DNA of 64,000 nt from Apiospora phragmitis. Taxonomy: Eukaryota > Ascomycota > Sordariomycetes > Amphisphaeriales > Apiosporaceae. Of the stretch, positions 9,959 through 21,231 are shown in pieces. The first letter of the stretch is position 1; each line of letters opens with the position of its first letter. Where the stretch lies: NCBI GenBank assembly GCA_038363925.1, contig JAQQWL010000011.1:2666001-2730000 (forward strand), in the 5' to 3' direction. The notes under the pieces are model-generated. The model saw nothing but the letters and a program-made list of their open reading frames with translations, was not told where the DNA came from and ran no database searches. The position numbers were made by a program, and so were the translations under genes.

Positions 9959-11740
9959 CTTGGAAACTAGCAGGGAGTGAAGTCGTGGAGAATTAGAAAC
10001 GCTGGATGGTTGACACTCCAGTCCAGTGATATGATTAAGGGATTATGTGGGATGCCAAGTGAAAGCGATGGGTGTGATATAGGTATATGAATTAAGGTAT
10101 GTGACTTAAGGTATGTGACTATGACAATGTGAGAATGTAGATTCGAGAGGGATGGAGATCAACAACTATCGACATCTGAGATGCGGCAGGGGGGCCAAGG
10201 TCTGCTATATAATGCCCCTCTACGCCCAGTTTATCATCCTGTGATAGTAGCTGTGTCTCTTACATACTTTCGAGTATCCACGATTCCACTTTCTAGGTTA
10301 CTGTGATGGTGGTGCCTGGCGAACATCGGCATCTTGGAATTATCGCTTGTGCTGCCCCTGCCAAGACATTCCAACTCGAGCGAGAATGCAGTGGTGTACA
10401 GCTGCCGATCTGTGATGCAATCTGCATATGGGATTGGCTCGAAGGAGTAAGGGGCATCCACATAAACAGATCGTCGACGCTTTTAGCGAGCCATTATCCA
10501 CAGGGATCGGCAGCCCTAGCTGGCTAGATACCGTGCGACGGCCCGGAATAGGAGATATCTTACTGTATATATCAACCATCGCGTTCAGCACACCAATAGC
10601 AACGTGTTTCATGTTTCACTGTCGGCGAACACCTTGGGCTGAACGGCACATACGTAGCAGATCATGTGGTGCCGTGCTCTATGTGCAACAAGGAACTCAC
10701 CGATGTTTCCGTAGTACTAGTAAGCTCGGGGACATGACACCATGGCTTGGTATGTAATTGAAGTTTTTATGCATATGCCTCGAATCCCACGATAATCCAA
10801 GGCGGAAATACATGTTTTCGTTTCAACCTCAGCCCCCGTATGCTTGACCATACAGCTGGGGATTCCACGTAGTCGCTGCAGGGACTACTAGGGGAGACAC
10901 TATTGACGAGGAGCATCTATTCCTCGGACGGTGGGCCGCCACGCGCAGTTTGCGCAGTTTGTACATACACAAGCACAAACTGACAGGTTGTCGAGAACGA
11001 AAGCTTCGTGTTCGGCTGCGTGCGGCCTCCTGGGTATTCGATTTGATCGGAAGCACTCTTGCAGAACTTGCGCGTCTGTGGAACGCCTGGGTTCGCCGTG
11101 CTGGGTCCATGGTGTACTGTAGCAGCAGTAGTATATGACAAACTACATACGACTACTGAAAAAATGACACTCATATCCAAGCTGGGAATTTGTTATACAA
11201 ACACAACGGCGGTTCCGCTCGGAAAGACCAACGGCGACTAGCTTTAGGTTGAGAATCCACGACTCGCCAGATTGATCATGAAGAAAAACCCGGATGGCGC
11301 ATACGGAATATTGGAATAATTCCGGCTGGGCTCCGGGACTTTGCCTTCAGTTGATATCACAGTAACAAGCGGTATCGGATGCTTTAGTCAAAGAGCTACC
11401 TACTCATCGGTCAAGAGAGTGCGATGATGATCAACTGCTGCCTCAACCAATTCGTTCACCGAGCCGCTTGAGGCTCAAGGCTTGCATGCAAAGAAAAGTC
11501 TGTGCCACATTGGACGCACTGGTCATCCCAGTTCAGCCACACGCCGGGCTAACGAGCCACCAGCACAGCGCACCTCCTCTCCCCACTCCACACAATTGAA
11601 TAATTTATTAGGAAAAGAGCAAAAGTGCCCACTCAAAATTTGCCGAGCGGCCTGGTCTGAACTTTAGCGAACTTTCCTCCTCAACCCGACGACAACTAAC
11701 CCCCAAACACCACAGCATCAACGCCCATCAATCCATCAAG
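9959..11740. other. Intergenic between secreted-protein gene and RPL36
   Basis: About 1.8 kb holding two divergent promoters. A minus-strand ORF at 10917-11180 has a hydrophobic start, but it has no homology I recognise and no supporting splice structure, so I do not call it. The 200 bp before RPL36 are C/A-rich. Confidence 0.45.
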
Positions 11741-12583
11741 ATGGCCAAGGAAGCTCCCGCTCGCACCGGTTTGACCGTTGGCGCCAATCGCGGCCACAAG
11801 GTAGGATGAACCACCACACCTCCGACTTTCCCTCCTTTCGTCTTGGGCGACCAAGAACGAAGACCGAAGAAAGAATAGACACAACAAGAACCAAATATCC
11901 GTCCAGCCATTTCAGCGGCAGGAATAATCTTGCGGGCATGGGCAGGCAAAGTCGGCAGATCTCTTGTGATAAGAGGTCTTTTCGCATCGTCTCACCTCCT
12001 GGAGGATCTCTGCTGCTGCTTTGACACAATGATTCGTTCTTGTTGTGGTTGATACACGAAGCACACCGCAGACGATGGACGTTGGCTGACTTGGAGATTT
12101 CCTGTTGAATGTAGACCACCGCTCGTGTCGCCAAGCCCAGAGTCTCCCGCACCAAGGGTCACCTGAGCAAGCGCACCTCTTTCGTCCGGGTACGTTATAT
12201 TCTCCTACATGTCCAATCGATGGACTCTTCCCGATGGCCGAACCATTCAGTCGTTGCCCCGAAATAGCGCGAGAAATAAGGATCGATCATTGGGGGGATC
12301 CAACATGATAAGACCAGCTCGCTAACATTGTTATAAAGGACGTCGTTAAGGAGGTCGCTGGTCTCGCCCCTTACGAGCGCCGCGTCATTGAGTTGCTCCG
12401 TAACTCCCGTGACAAGCGTGCCCGTAAGCTCGCCAAGAAGAGAGTACGTTCAGATGCCCCATCCATGGCTATCAACTACACGAATACTAACGTTCGCATC
12501 AGCTCGGTACTTTCGGCCGTGCTAAGGCGAAGGTTGACGAGCTCCAGCGTGTCATCGCTGAGTCTCGTCGTGCTGGTCACTAA
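11741..12583 (+). CDS. RPL36: 60S ribosomal protein eL36
   Basis: Four coding exons: 11741-11800, 12115-12189, 12339-12443 and 12503-12583, all with phase-0 junctions and GT...AG introns of 314, 149 and 59 nt. The 106-residue protein starts [20 protein letters not shown] and contains [34 protein letters not shown] and [20 protein letters not shown], matching eL36 along its whole length (yeast is 100 residues). It is a structural protein of the large ribosomal subunit, rich in Arg and Lys. The long first intron just after the start is typical of fungal ribosomal protein genes. I found no convincing snoRNA boxes in the introns. Confidence 0.97.
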
Positions 12584-13167
12584 GTGTGGTCATGTACAGT
12601 GGCGAGCGAAAGGAGAGCAAAAAACTGGCATCGGTTCTGGCGTTGTCTTACGAAACATGGATTTTCACAACGAGATGATGGGAAGGTTACCACACCGGCA
12701 GATATAAATGCTAGGTAAATCGCAAAGTCAATACCACTTGCGCGAACTGAAGTTCAGTTCTGAATGACAGATAAACATTTCGTCTAACGCTGGCTCGCTA
12801 AAGCATTTTCCCGGGCACTCCCAGCTACATCGACCCCATCGTAATATCTTCGCTTATCCGTCAGGCTCTTTTCGCCATGTCCTATTTTCATCATCTCAAA
12901 AGAGTCCAAATCTTCGCTCCGGCTGCTTCCCTTTGTCTCTTCTTGAAGGGGCCGTTGGCGCAATTAGATTGGTCGTTGACGTAGCTGGACTAGGCATTGC
13001 CGTACCCGGCTCTTCCGTTGTCTCGTGAGGTCGCTCCATTGCCGCGATTTGTTGTTGTCTTTCCTAGAGTACCGCGTTGTCCCAGGCCAATGGGTTTGTA
13101 TCTGTGATTCCCCAGAAGTCCATCTTTTCGCGGGTCCTGGGCTGCCTGTATGTTCCCCTTCTCCTCT
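12584..13167. other. Convergent 3' intergenic region
   Basis: About 580 bp between the RPL36 stop and the stop of the next minus-strand gene. No feature seen. Confidence 0.45.
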
Positions 13168-14109
13168 TTAACCTGGTGTACTTATTGTACCCGGGGACGG
13201 AGTCGCATGAACGCTGCCCGGCGATGGACAGGTAGCTGGCGGCCCGTATGTCTTGTAGAGGAGTATTTGGGCGCGGATGAGTCTTGCTGTGTTGGCGTTT
13301 ATCGTTAGCTTCGGCTTACCTTCAGCATCACTGCTACTCCACTCATCCATGAGGGAGGAGACTGACGGGCGATCATTATAGTAGAAGATGGGGTTTACCC
13401 GCAACGAACGGTACATCTCCGTGTTGATCACGCCCAACCTGGCCGGCGGGTGCCGCCGCATGAGGTCCTCGCGGGCAGGGGCGTAGTCATTTGCGCCGGG
13501 CCCAGTCAGCCGGTTCGGGTCTTCGGGCGGATCGTACTCGGGCTCCAGTTCGGCCACGGAGCCCGGCACGTCGCCGTACTCGGGCCGTACGTACGGCTCG
13601 TTGCGCCTGTTGCGGAAGACGCGGTTCAGCCGGGTCTTGGCCAGGAACTTGTTGCCGAGGACGGCGAACTCGTTGACCGAGTAGAACTCTTCGCTGCCCC
13701 GGGCCTCGAGCCGGTGCCGGTGCTTCGTGCTGCTGTCGCGCGGCGAGAAGAGCGGCCAGACGTTGGCGATGGACCGCCGGCGGCTCGACAGGCGCGCGAG
13801 GCCGTGCCCGTCCTTAAAGCGGGCGTACTCGACGCCTTCGAGCGGCGCCAGGCAGCTGGGACACCAGGCCGTGGCCGGGCGGCCGAGCGTCACCAGGGAG
13901 CACGCGCACGTCAGCGTGCACGCGTTGACTTCGGCGCGCCAGATGGCCACCCGCACCGTGGACGCGTCTTCGGCCACGAGCTTCTCCCCGAGCGGGGGGA
14001 TCTCGGTCGGGGGCTCCGGCCATCTCTCGTCGGCGGCGAGCTCTCGGAACATCGGGTTCGGAGGCGGAGGCACATACACTAGGGGGGCTGTGCTGGTTGC
14101 TGGCGCCAT
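13168..14109 (-). CDS. Hypothetical protein with a Cys-rich patch
   Basis: Intronless ORF of 313 residues from the ATG at 14109 (MAPATSTAPLVYVPPPP). An upstream in-frame TTG extends the frame but is unlikely to be used. The strongly biased, GC-rich codon use and a single long open frame support a real gene. A possible zinc-binding patch, C-x3-C-x-C then C-x2-C (CTLTCAC ... WCPSC), lies near residues 60-85. It is followed by an Arg/Ser-rich stretch, a Pro/Asp/Glu-rich region (about 185-225) and a C-terminal helix (NTARLIRAQILLYKTYG). I do not recognise the family. Opposite-strand open frames here (such as 13450-14082) are shadows of the GC bias. Confidence 0.6.
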   Translation of the reverse strand: MAPATSTAPLVYVPPPPNPMFRELAADERWPEPPTEIPPLGEKLVAEDASTVRVAIWRAEVNACTLTCACSLVTLGRPATAWCPSCLAPLEGVEYARFKDGHGLARLSSRRRSIANVWPLFSPRDSSTKHRHRLEARGSEEFYSVNEFAVLGNKFLAKTRLNRVFRNRRNEPYVRPEYGDVPGSVAELEPEYDPPEDPNRLTGPGANDYAPAREDLMRRHPPARLGVINTEMYRSLRVNPIFYYNDRPSVSSLMDEWSSSDAEGKPKLTINANTARLIRAQILLYKTYGPPATCPSPGSVHATPSPGTISTPG

Positions 14110-14786
14110 GGTGAAGAGCTGTATGTAATGTGATACGGGCAGGCAGAAATATAGATGACAGAATGTTGTGACGTTGAAGAGGTTGGCCTGCTGTTGCAGA
14201 ACGAAAACCGATTGAGAAGAGGTCGGCTGTGGGTTCCTTCCTTTCTCGTTTACCGTAGGCAAAGCACCTGCCCAGTGACCTCTCGTACGGTCCCAGTCGA
14301 TTTCAACGTTAGGCGAGAGATTATTCAATGTTTTTAACTCTTCCGCTGTCCACTGGCGACATTGGAAGTTGCCGTAGATTCGACAATCGTTCGGTATATG
14401 CCCACTCGACGTCGATTAGGCAAGTATACTCAGTCAGGCAGATCAACTGTCCCGCTTCCTTTCCCGGGCATCTATGATCATCACGTTGAAAGTTGAACGG
14501 GAGATAAAAGAAGGATAGACTTGGGAGACGAGAGTTGATATCACTAGAACGGCACTACTTCGGTCTTCGGCCAATGGCAGCCACTATCGCCAATAACGCC
14601 CACTATATCGTATCCCGCCGCCCTGGGGGCGGGGCGGTCACAATTGAAGGTTAGAAGCTTCATTACTCTCGATAATCTTGTTGAGAATCCAGATGTAGGA
14701 CTTGAAGTAATTTGATACTTATAACAGCATATTTCATAAGACCGTAGGTAATATATATATCGACTTGAAGAACTAGCTAGAAACAG
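14110..14786. other. Intergenic, promoter of the 13168-14109 gene
   Basis: About 680 bp with AT-rich sequence near 14640-14780. No coding signal seen. Confidence 0.4.
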
Positions 14787-15284
14787 TTAAAGTGCCGAGT
14801 TGGAGCCATGTAAAAGTCCAGTGTATTCCACGTGGACGTTGGCTGTACCATCCCTGCCCGCCGGACGGGCATCAGTTCCTTCCTCCCCCCTAACACGACC
14901 TGCCTTCGCATTGGCGGCGGCAGCAGCAGCACGATACTCTCGTTCCTGCTGTGCCTTCTCAGCAGCCTCTTCTTGCCTATTAAGCAAGACCCGCATCAGC
15001 CGCTTCCTCGCCCGGTAATTGCAATCAACGTCGGAACACGAAGACGGAAGGGACAGGCGCTGCACTTTGGGATGCGGACAGGACCTGCCTGCTTCGGCCT
15101 CGTCGCACGGCAAAGTCCGGTTGCGATGTGTTGGGCAACCGCAGCGCAGTTGGACTTCAAAATGAAGACACCTGTTTTTTTTTTGTCTTTGGTTGTGGTT
15201 GAGGAAGATGTGTTGTTGCTGGGTATCCCCGGCTGTGTCTAGATGATTTCACCGATATATCCTCGGGTGTCTTCTTTGTATCAT
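14787..15284 (-). CDS. Small conserved-looking Cys-rich protein of unknown function
   Basis: Predicted from two exons, 15253-15284 and 14787-15171, with an 81-nt intron (donor GTGAAA, A-rich tract, acceptor AACAG) that joins in phase to give 138 residues. The joined N-terminus reads MIQRRHPRIYRCLHFEVQLR and continues into CGCPTH. Cysteines recur in CGC, PCD, SCPHP, SSCSDVDC, suggesting a metal site or a disulfide-rich knot. The rest is a charged helix (RKRLMRVLLNRQEEAAEKA) and an Ala/Gly-rich tail. There is no signal peptide, so a zinc-binding role is more likely than secretion. I do not recognise the family. The intron is inferred from phase and splice signals only; without it there is no upstream ATG. 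Confidence 0.5.
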
Positions 15285-15556
15285 GGCTGACGTCGTCTCG
15301 CAACAAGGGGTATAAAGCCGTCTTTGCGAAGTCTTTGTTTAAAGTCAAAAGAGACTAGCTGAAGGGAAGACTCGCATGGCATTGCACTGTACCACATCAC
15401 GTTTACACGCCCCTAATCACCCCAGGGGATGTGGCCCGTAAGCAGCACTGAAGAGATGAAATAGACATGTGATATGAAGTTCGTATAATCAGAGCACCCG
15501 TATACCACCACCAAGGGGTATATATACCGTCGCCATGCCGACCACCCAGCCCCGTC

Positions 15557-16546
15557 TCACCTGGCCTTGATTTTGCGAATGACCACCTTGCTCCCGTCCA
15601 ATTCCCAGCCCACGCCATCATTCGTAACGAGATCCATCCACGTCGAGTCCGCACACTCCTCCAAGAATTCCAGTTCCACGCCGAGATAGCCACGCCCGAA
15701 GCACTTGAGCGTGTGCTGCCGCATGGGCCCCTCGCCGAACTCGAGCAGCTTGGCCTTGTGCCCGTCGACGCTCCGCCGCAGGCGCTTGTACAGCACGTAA
15801 TTGTCGTGGGCCAGCGCGTCGAGCACGGCGTCGATCTTGGGGTCGCGCAGCCGGTAGCGGGCGCGCAGCGCGTAGGCCTCGGCGAGGTCGTTGCGGCGGC
15901 AGGCCGTGTCGAGGACGAGGTAGCCTGTGACCTCGCCCGCCTCGACGCTCGTCATCGGGTGCCGCGGCTGGATGCGGCGCAGCAGGTGCAGGATCGCCGG
16001 GTGGTACGACTCCGGGTGCTTGACCAGCACCGTCAGCCGGATGCAGAACAGGTAGGCCTGCACGGCGAAGTCGTCGGCCCGCTTCGACGCCACGATGCCC
16101 TCGCGCAGCTTCCGGAGCGCCGCCAGCACCTCCGAGAGCCCCTGCGTGTCGGTGGAGGTTGGCAGGGAGGCAGCGGCGGGGACGGCGGGCGCGCTAGTTG
16201 CGTGCCGGGGAACGGGTCTGGAAGGGTTGCCGGGGGTTGAAGAAGTATCAGGCGGCGGCTTGGGCGTGGTGTGGGGAGTCTCGGACAACTGGAGCGACGA
16301 GAAGCGACGTAGGAGTTCCTGGCGCTCACCGGCGTCGGAGCAGAAGGACATATAGCGCTCAACAATCTTTGTGTAATAGCGTTCTTGGGTTTTGAAGTCG
16401 AGCAGTCTGTTGTCGCCCTTGGAAGGCAACCCTAAGGCCTCCAGAGGGTCGAGCTCAACGGGCTTCAGGCGGCTCCATGGTCCAGAGGGAGCTCGGCCTC
16501 CACTTCTGCCACCCCTTTGCCCCCTTGGGCCACCGCGTCCGCGCAT
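15557..16546 (-). CDS. RGG-tailed helical protein, possibly PCI/CSN8-PSMD8-type
   Basis: Intronless 329-residue protein. The first 20 residues are an Arg/Gly-rich tail (MRGRGGPRGQRGGRSGGRAP), typical of RNA- or nucleic-acid-associated proteins. A conserved-looking block follows (DPLEALGLPSKGDNRLLDFK, then QERYYTKIVERYMSFC). A Pro/Ser/Thr linker (about 90-135) leads into a helical domain (about 140-329) with FAVQAYLFCIRLTVLVKHPE, GYLVLDTACRRNDLAEAYAL and HTLKCFGRGYLGVELEFLEE. The helical repeat pattern with a final winged-helix-like segment suggests the CSN8/PSMD8/eIF3k group of PCI-related proteins, but I recall this only as a similarity. Function is uncertain. The ATG at 16546 precedes the RGG tail. 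Confidence 0.75.
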   Translation of the reverse strand: MRGRGGPRGQRGGRSGGRAPSGPWSRLKPVELDPLEALGLPSKGDNRLLDFKTQERYYTKIVERYMSFCSDAGERQELLRRFSSLQLSETPHTTPKPPPDTSSTPGNPSRPVPRHATSAPAVPAAASLPTSTDTQGLSEVLAALRKLREGIVASKRADDFAVQAYLFCIRLTVLVKHPESYHPAILHLLRRIQPRHPMTSVEAGEVTGYLVLDTACRRNDLAEAYALRARYRLRDPKIDAVLDALAHDNYVLYKRLRRSVDGHKAKLLEFGEGPMRQHTLKCFGRGYLGVELEFLEECADSTWMDLVTNDGVGWELDGSKVVIRKIKAR

Positions 16547-17316
16547 TGCTATGTCATTTCAAGCACAAGACAGAGATATGGTGTTGTTGAGCGAGTGAAA
16601 AGTGGGAGGGAGCATTCCGTAAGTGTCAGTGAGTGTCGACCGTCGTTGAAACCCCGGTGCGAGTCACCAGGAAGGTCCAGGTAGGTGGTGGGGTACCTAA
16701 GGTGGGAAAGTAGGTATGTACAGCGATACCAAGCCTAATCTAATCACCGAAAGGTGCATCTACGAGTCTACGGGGCGGGCAGCTTTATCGAAAGTTGCTT
16801 TGCTGTATGTAGTGTCGGTAGGTATTGTTCTCTTCCGCAAGTGCAATGCCGTAAGGTTAGTTGTAGGGCTTTTTCGGTTGCCTCTTGCATTTGCAGCAAT
16901 ATACTCATAGACCTAGGCGAAGACGGGCCGCAGTCAGTCCACGAGTAGATATATCACACACCCCGATGCTCTAGAATCACTTATCAAGGCCTCGTCCCTA
17001 AAGCGTGTAACCTCCAGAGAATCTGATTAAATTGCGATGGATTCTATATATGTACCTCATCGTGGGGTCAGGCCCGTCCGGCTTATGAGGGGGCAAGGGG
17101 TGGTTGATCCTGGGTACCTCGGCATCGTCCTCGCAGCGGGCGCAGACCCGGGGTAACTCCCCCGCGTCAACACGATGAACATTGACAACCCCCCACAGAT
17201 CGATTCCGTATAAAAACATCGATTATCTGCTACCGCACGAGAGCGGTATCAAATAACCATTGGAGCCGTTCTGTATCTAAAGTAGTTCACTCGGTTCACT
17301 TTCAAGAATATTCAAA
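16547..17316. other. Divergent promoter region
   Basis: About 770 bp between a minus-strand and a plus-strand start. TAGGT/TACCTA motifs occur near 16680-16720 and 16818. A TATA-like site for the dehydrogenase gene is listed separately. Confidence 0.5.
17209..17216 (+). promoter_or_regulatory. Putative TATA box of the dehydrogenase gene
   Basis: The sequence TATAAAAA lies 101 bp before the ATG at 17317, a suitable distance for a fungal core promoter. Identified by sequence only. Confidence 0.4.
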
Positions 17317-18299
17317 ATGACGGATCGTATATCGCAAATAGCCAGCCAGCTCAACTGGCCAAAGGGTATGCTTGCTGGTCAAGTGGCCATCATCACCGGC
17401 TCCGGGCAAGGCATTGGGGCCGAAGCTGCCAGGCTGTTCGCCAACGAAGGCGCCAAGGTCGTTGTCTCGGATATTGACAGTGGTACGTTACGTTACATAC
17501 ATGATACATCACAGTTTCTAAGCAGCCCGCTCTGTCCTCTTTCTCTGCACCCCCTCGACCGATCTAGCTCCGCTAAACAGCTGCCCCGTGCCGTGTAGCA
17601 AAAGCCAAGGCCGTAGCCGATGCCATCAGCAGCGCCGGCGGCCAGGCCATAGCCGTCCCGGGCGACATGCTCGACGACGGCTATCTCCAGACGCTCGTCC
17701 AGGCCGCCGCCGACTTCGGCCACGGCAAGATCCACATCATCGTCAACAACGCCGGCTACACGTGGGACGGCGTCCTCCACAAGATGACGGACCAGCAGTG
17801 GGACGCCATCGTCGCCCTGCACTGCACGGCCCCCTTCAAGCTCACGCGCGCGGCGGCCCCGTACTTCCGCGTCCGGGACGGCGAGCCGCGGGCCATCCTC
17901 AACGTCTCGAGCTCGTCCGGCGTCCACGGCAATGCCGGCCAGGCCAACTACGCCCTCGCCAAAGCCGGCGTGACGGGGCTCACCAAGACCATTGCGAAGG
18001 AGTGGGGCCCGTCTTTCGGCGTGCGAGCCAACACCATCGCCTTCGGGAATATCGCTACGCGCTTGACGCAGGCCAAGGAGATGGGTGCATTTGTCACAGG
18101 GCCCGGGGGCGAGAAGATCGCCATTGGCATCCCGGAGGCACAAAAGAAGGCCGCGGGACCAGCACTGTACACCGACATCCCGCTGCGGAGACCAGGAACG
18201 GCCACCGAGGCAGCTAGCGCTATGCTGGCCATGTGCTCGCCGATGTTCGGCTACGTGTCAGGGCAAACGCTCATGGTGGGCGGTGGCCGGCATATGTAG
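17317..18299 (+). CDS. Short-chain dehydrogenase/reductase (FabG-like)
   Basis: Two exons, 17317-17482 and 17599-18299, with a 116-nt intron, giving 288 residues. This is a classical SDR with a Rossmann fold. The dinucleotide-binding motif is TGSGQGIG (residues 27-34), followed by an Asp after the second strand (VVVSDIDS) that favours NAD(H). The NNAG motif is at 105-108. The catalytic set is a Ser in NVSSSSG (about 160), Tyr173 and Lys177 (NYALAKAG). The C-terminus ends MVGGGRHM. It most resembles 3-oxoacyl-ACP reductase-like oxidoreductases, often mitochondrial or peroxisomal in fungi. The substrate cannot be read from the sequence. The gene converges on DPM1 with about 240 bp between the stops. 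Confidence 0.92.
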
Positions 18300-18542
18300 A
18301 CTCCAGCTCTAGTTGATACCAGCCAAGATAAAAGAGCACGCCGGTTTACGTCAGAAAATTGGCTACAACGAACAGAACTGTGGCTTCAACCTGTATTATT
18401 AGTAGTTTTTATCAAGAAAAGCCAGCCTTGCCAACGCCATGCGTCCTTTTACCTCCCCGTCGGGCATTTCAGGATCAAGCAGGACCACTTCGTATCTCAT
18501 CTCTTACAACAGCCCCGTCCCTTTTCCGTCATTCCGCCACCC

Positions 18543-19343
<801 letters not shown>

Positions 19344-20272
19344 GGTGTCGTTTGAGGAGTCGAGTAAGAGGAAGGGGCGCGTCTCGAATAATTCAATTAG
19401 GGCGAGAATAACGGAGGAATGGAATTACTGGATCAAAGGAGTGACTTGAGGTTGGCAATAGTTGTAGGTAGGAATGATTTGGTTTCGTCAATTAGGTGCA
19501 AGTAGGAGATGGAGATGGAGATGGACACGACAATAGCTTATCGATTAATTGATTGATTGATTGATTGATGGGCTGGCCCGTTCTCGTTCAGGCCCATCAT
19601 CCCCCCATGAGCTGAGCTGAGGATGCTGGTCGGCAAATGGTTACTGCATGTGCCAAGAGGCGTTGAGTGGGGTACCCAAAGTACCCAAGTACATACACGT
19701 AGTTCTAATTGGCCCATGGCTGGATGCTACAGGCTGGCAGGGCTATTGCCTCCGAACGGTTGTCGATCATCCAGACGTATAATCCTGGATGAATCTCTAG
19801 AGCTTCGAGGTTGGCTGTTGAAGTACCAAGCATCATCTCTCACGACATCGCTTCTGTCTGGATGCTGACTCACACGGGGCATATCAAGTAGACGAACCGC
19901 TACTGTGTCCAGCAACAATACCTATTCGGGATCGTAGTCTTGTAATGCGACGACACTATGAGGCCTGGCCACAAGAAGGCAGACTTCAAAGAATGTCCCA
20001 CTCGTATATGGATATGATGACTGCCGAGATACCCAGCAACCATGCTGCGCCATCAGGCCATGTCACCACTGTTGGACGATACAACTCTACGCATATGTAA
20101 GATTTATAGGTAACTTAGCCATTCGGACCTTTATGTGTTAGTTGATCTATGTGTTTGATAAATAGGCCTTAAGACACCCCAAGTCATCATCCCAACCTAT
20201 CTGTGACCGTCTACTCAAGTCCTTTCATTGCTCTCATCACGCCTCCAAATATACCAACATACCATACCTATC
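19344..20272. other. Intergenic, DPM1 promoter
   Basis: About 930 bp with two simple repeats (GGAGAT copies at 19505-19524; ATTG copies at 19548-19569). No coding signal seen. Confidence 0.5.
19548..19569. repeat. Tetranucleotide microsatellite (ATTG)n
   Basis: Five perfect ATTG units, located 205-226 bp upstream of the DPM1 start. Confidence 0.9.
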
Positions 20273-20425
20273 ATGTATTTCTCACTCCTATTAGCCACTA
20301 TGCCTCTGGTAACGGCCCACTCTGTTCTAGCAAAGAAGAGTGGAGGAAGCCGGTTGGGCTTTGGAGCCGCGGAGGGCGTTGCCGTCACCGTTGCGTCGTT
20401 ACTAGCATTCCTTCAACTCATGTAA
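20273..20425 (+). CDS. Tiny secreted/GPI-type protein, 50 residues
   Basis: The ORF from the ATG at 20273 encodes 50 residues. The N-terminus MYFSLLLATMPLVTAHS looks like a signal peptide. A short polar core with a basic dipeptide (LAKKSGGSR) follows. The C-terminus is Gly/Ala-rich and hydrophobic (GFGAAEGVAVTVASLLAFLQ). Signal peptide plus small spacer plus hydrophobic tail is the layout of a GPI-anchored mini-protein or of a small membrane protein. KK could be a Kex2-like site. No homologue is recognised. The small size makes chance possible, but three coherent regions in 50 codons are suggestive. Confidence 0.4.
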   Translation: MYFSLLLATMPLVTAHSVLAKKSGGSRLGFGAAEGVAVTVASLLAFLQLM

Positions 20426-21231
20426 GATAGGAACAGCTACTTGGTCAGTCAGAGAAGCATGTGTATGTGAACTTTATTCTTAGTTCAGTATCTGTTAGGA
20501 CGAGGAAGGCTGTTATGATCACGCCCCCTGATCTCGGGCGCTATTACCCCTGATATAACCAACCGTCTTCTGGACCTGAAGGTGTAGTAAACTCCGTTGC
20601 CAGCTGAGGGCAAAATAAATCCAAAAAGACCAAACGCCTTCCCGATTGCCTGTTCCAACACGAAATATTCCCCATGTCGCATGAAACCAATGAATTCCCA
20701 CAGTCCTGTAATCCCAGCCCGTGTATCCCGAGATCAAACCGCTTTGGCAAACCCCGACAAAATCTTGAATATCCTCCCCTCACTGTTCGTTTGGCGGGTT
20801 GCCACAGAGATATGTTGTTTGGGCCTCTGCACGCCTGGGTTGCCCGCGTCTCAAATATGATTCGGACGCATGTCTCTTTCAATGCCATAATGCCCGTCAT
20901 GCTGCCGTCATCCCGTCAAATTTTGTGGCCACGGGCCCTCTCACCCAAGTTCAGGTATTACGAGCGATCATATCGCGGGGGGGAGGGGCCGTGTTCACGA
21001 CGAGGTCGGATGGTATCCGGGACATAACCAAGAAGTCCCCGAGACAAACGGACGTTCAACGGGGATTCCACGCTGACCCGTCCCCGCCCCCTCTCCACGT
21101 AGTATGCTTCTAGTGCCAAGTCTGATCCGAGATAGTGGCCCGAAGGATAGCTGATCCGTCTCCTCCCGGCCCCATCTCGCGTATTTCTGGTGCCGAGTCT
21201 GATGCGAGATAGCGGCCCGAAGGAGGTGGCA
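20426..21231. other. Intergenic with partial repeat
   Basis: About 800 bp. It has overlapping open frames on the minus strand around 20485-20900, but none shows a domain I recognise. The right end contains one copy of a diverged 35-bp repeat and most of the second. Confidence 0.4.
21113..21224. repeat. Direct repeat, two 35-bp copies, 77 bp apart
   Basis: Copies at 21113-21147 and 21190-21224 match at 32 of 35 positions (cores GTGCC.AGTCTGAT and GGCCCGAAGGA). They lie just downstream of the RING gene stop, so they sit in its 3' UTR or flank. Confidence 0.8.

Noticed and set aside
10829..11180. Two overlapping minus-strand frames, one with a hydrophobic start (MSVIFSVVVCSLSYTTAA)
   Set aside because: Could be a small secreted protein, but the two frames compete, there is no convincing domain, and no splice model improves it.
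11801..12338. Possible snoRNA in RPL36 introns
   Set aside because: Ribosomal protein introns often host snoRNAs, but I found no paired C (RTGATGA) and D (CTGA) boxes with a terminal stem.
13450..14082. 210-codon plus-strand open frame
   Set aside because: Opposite-strand shadow of the GC-rich hypothetical gene 13168-14109; Arg/Gly/Val-rich composition typical of antisense frames.
17588..18217. 209-codon frame inside the dehydrogenase gene
   Set aside because: Shadow frame; all SDR motifs are in the frame ending at 18299.
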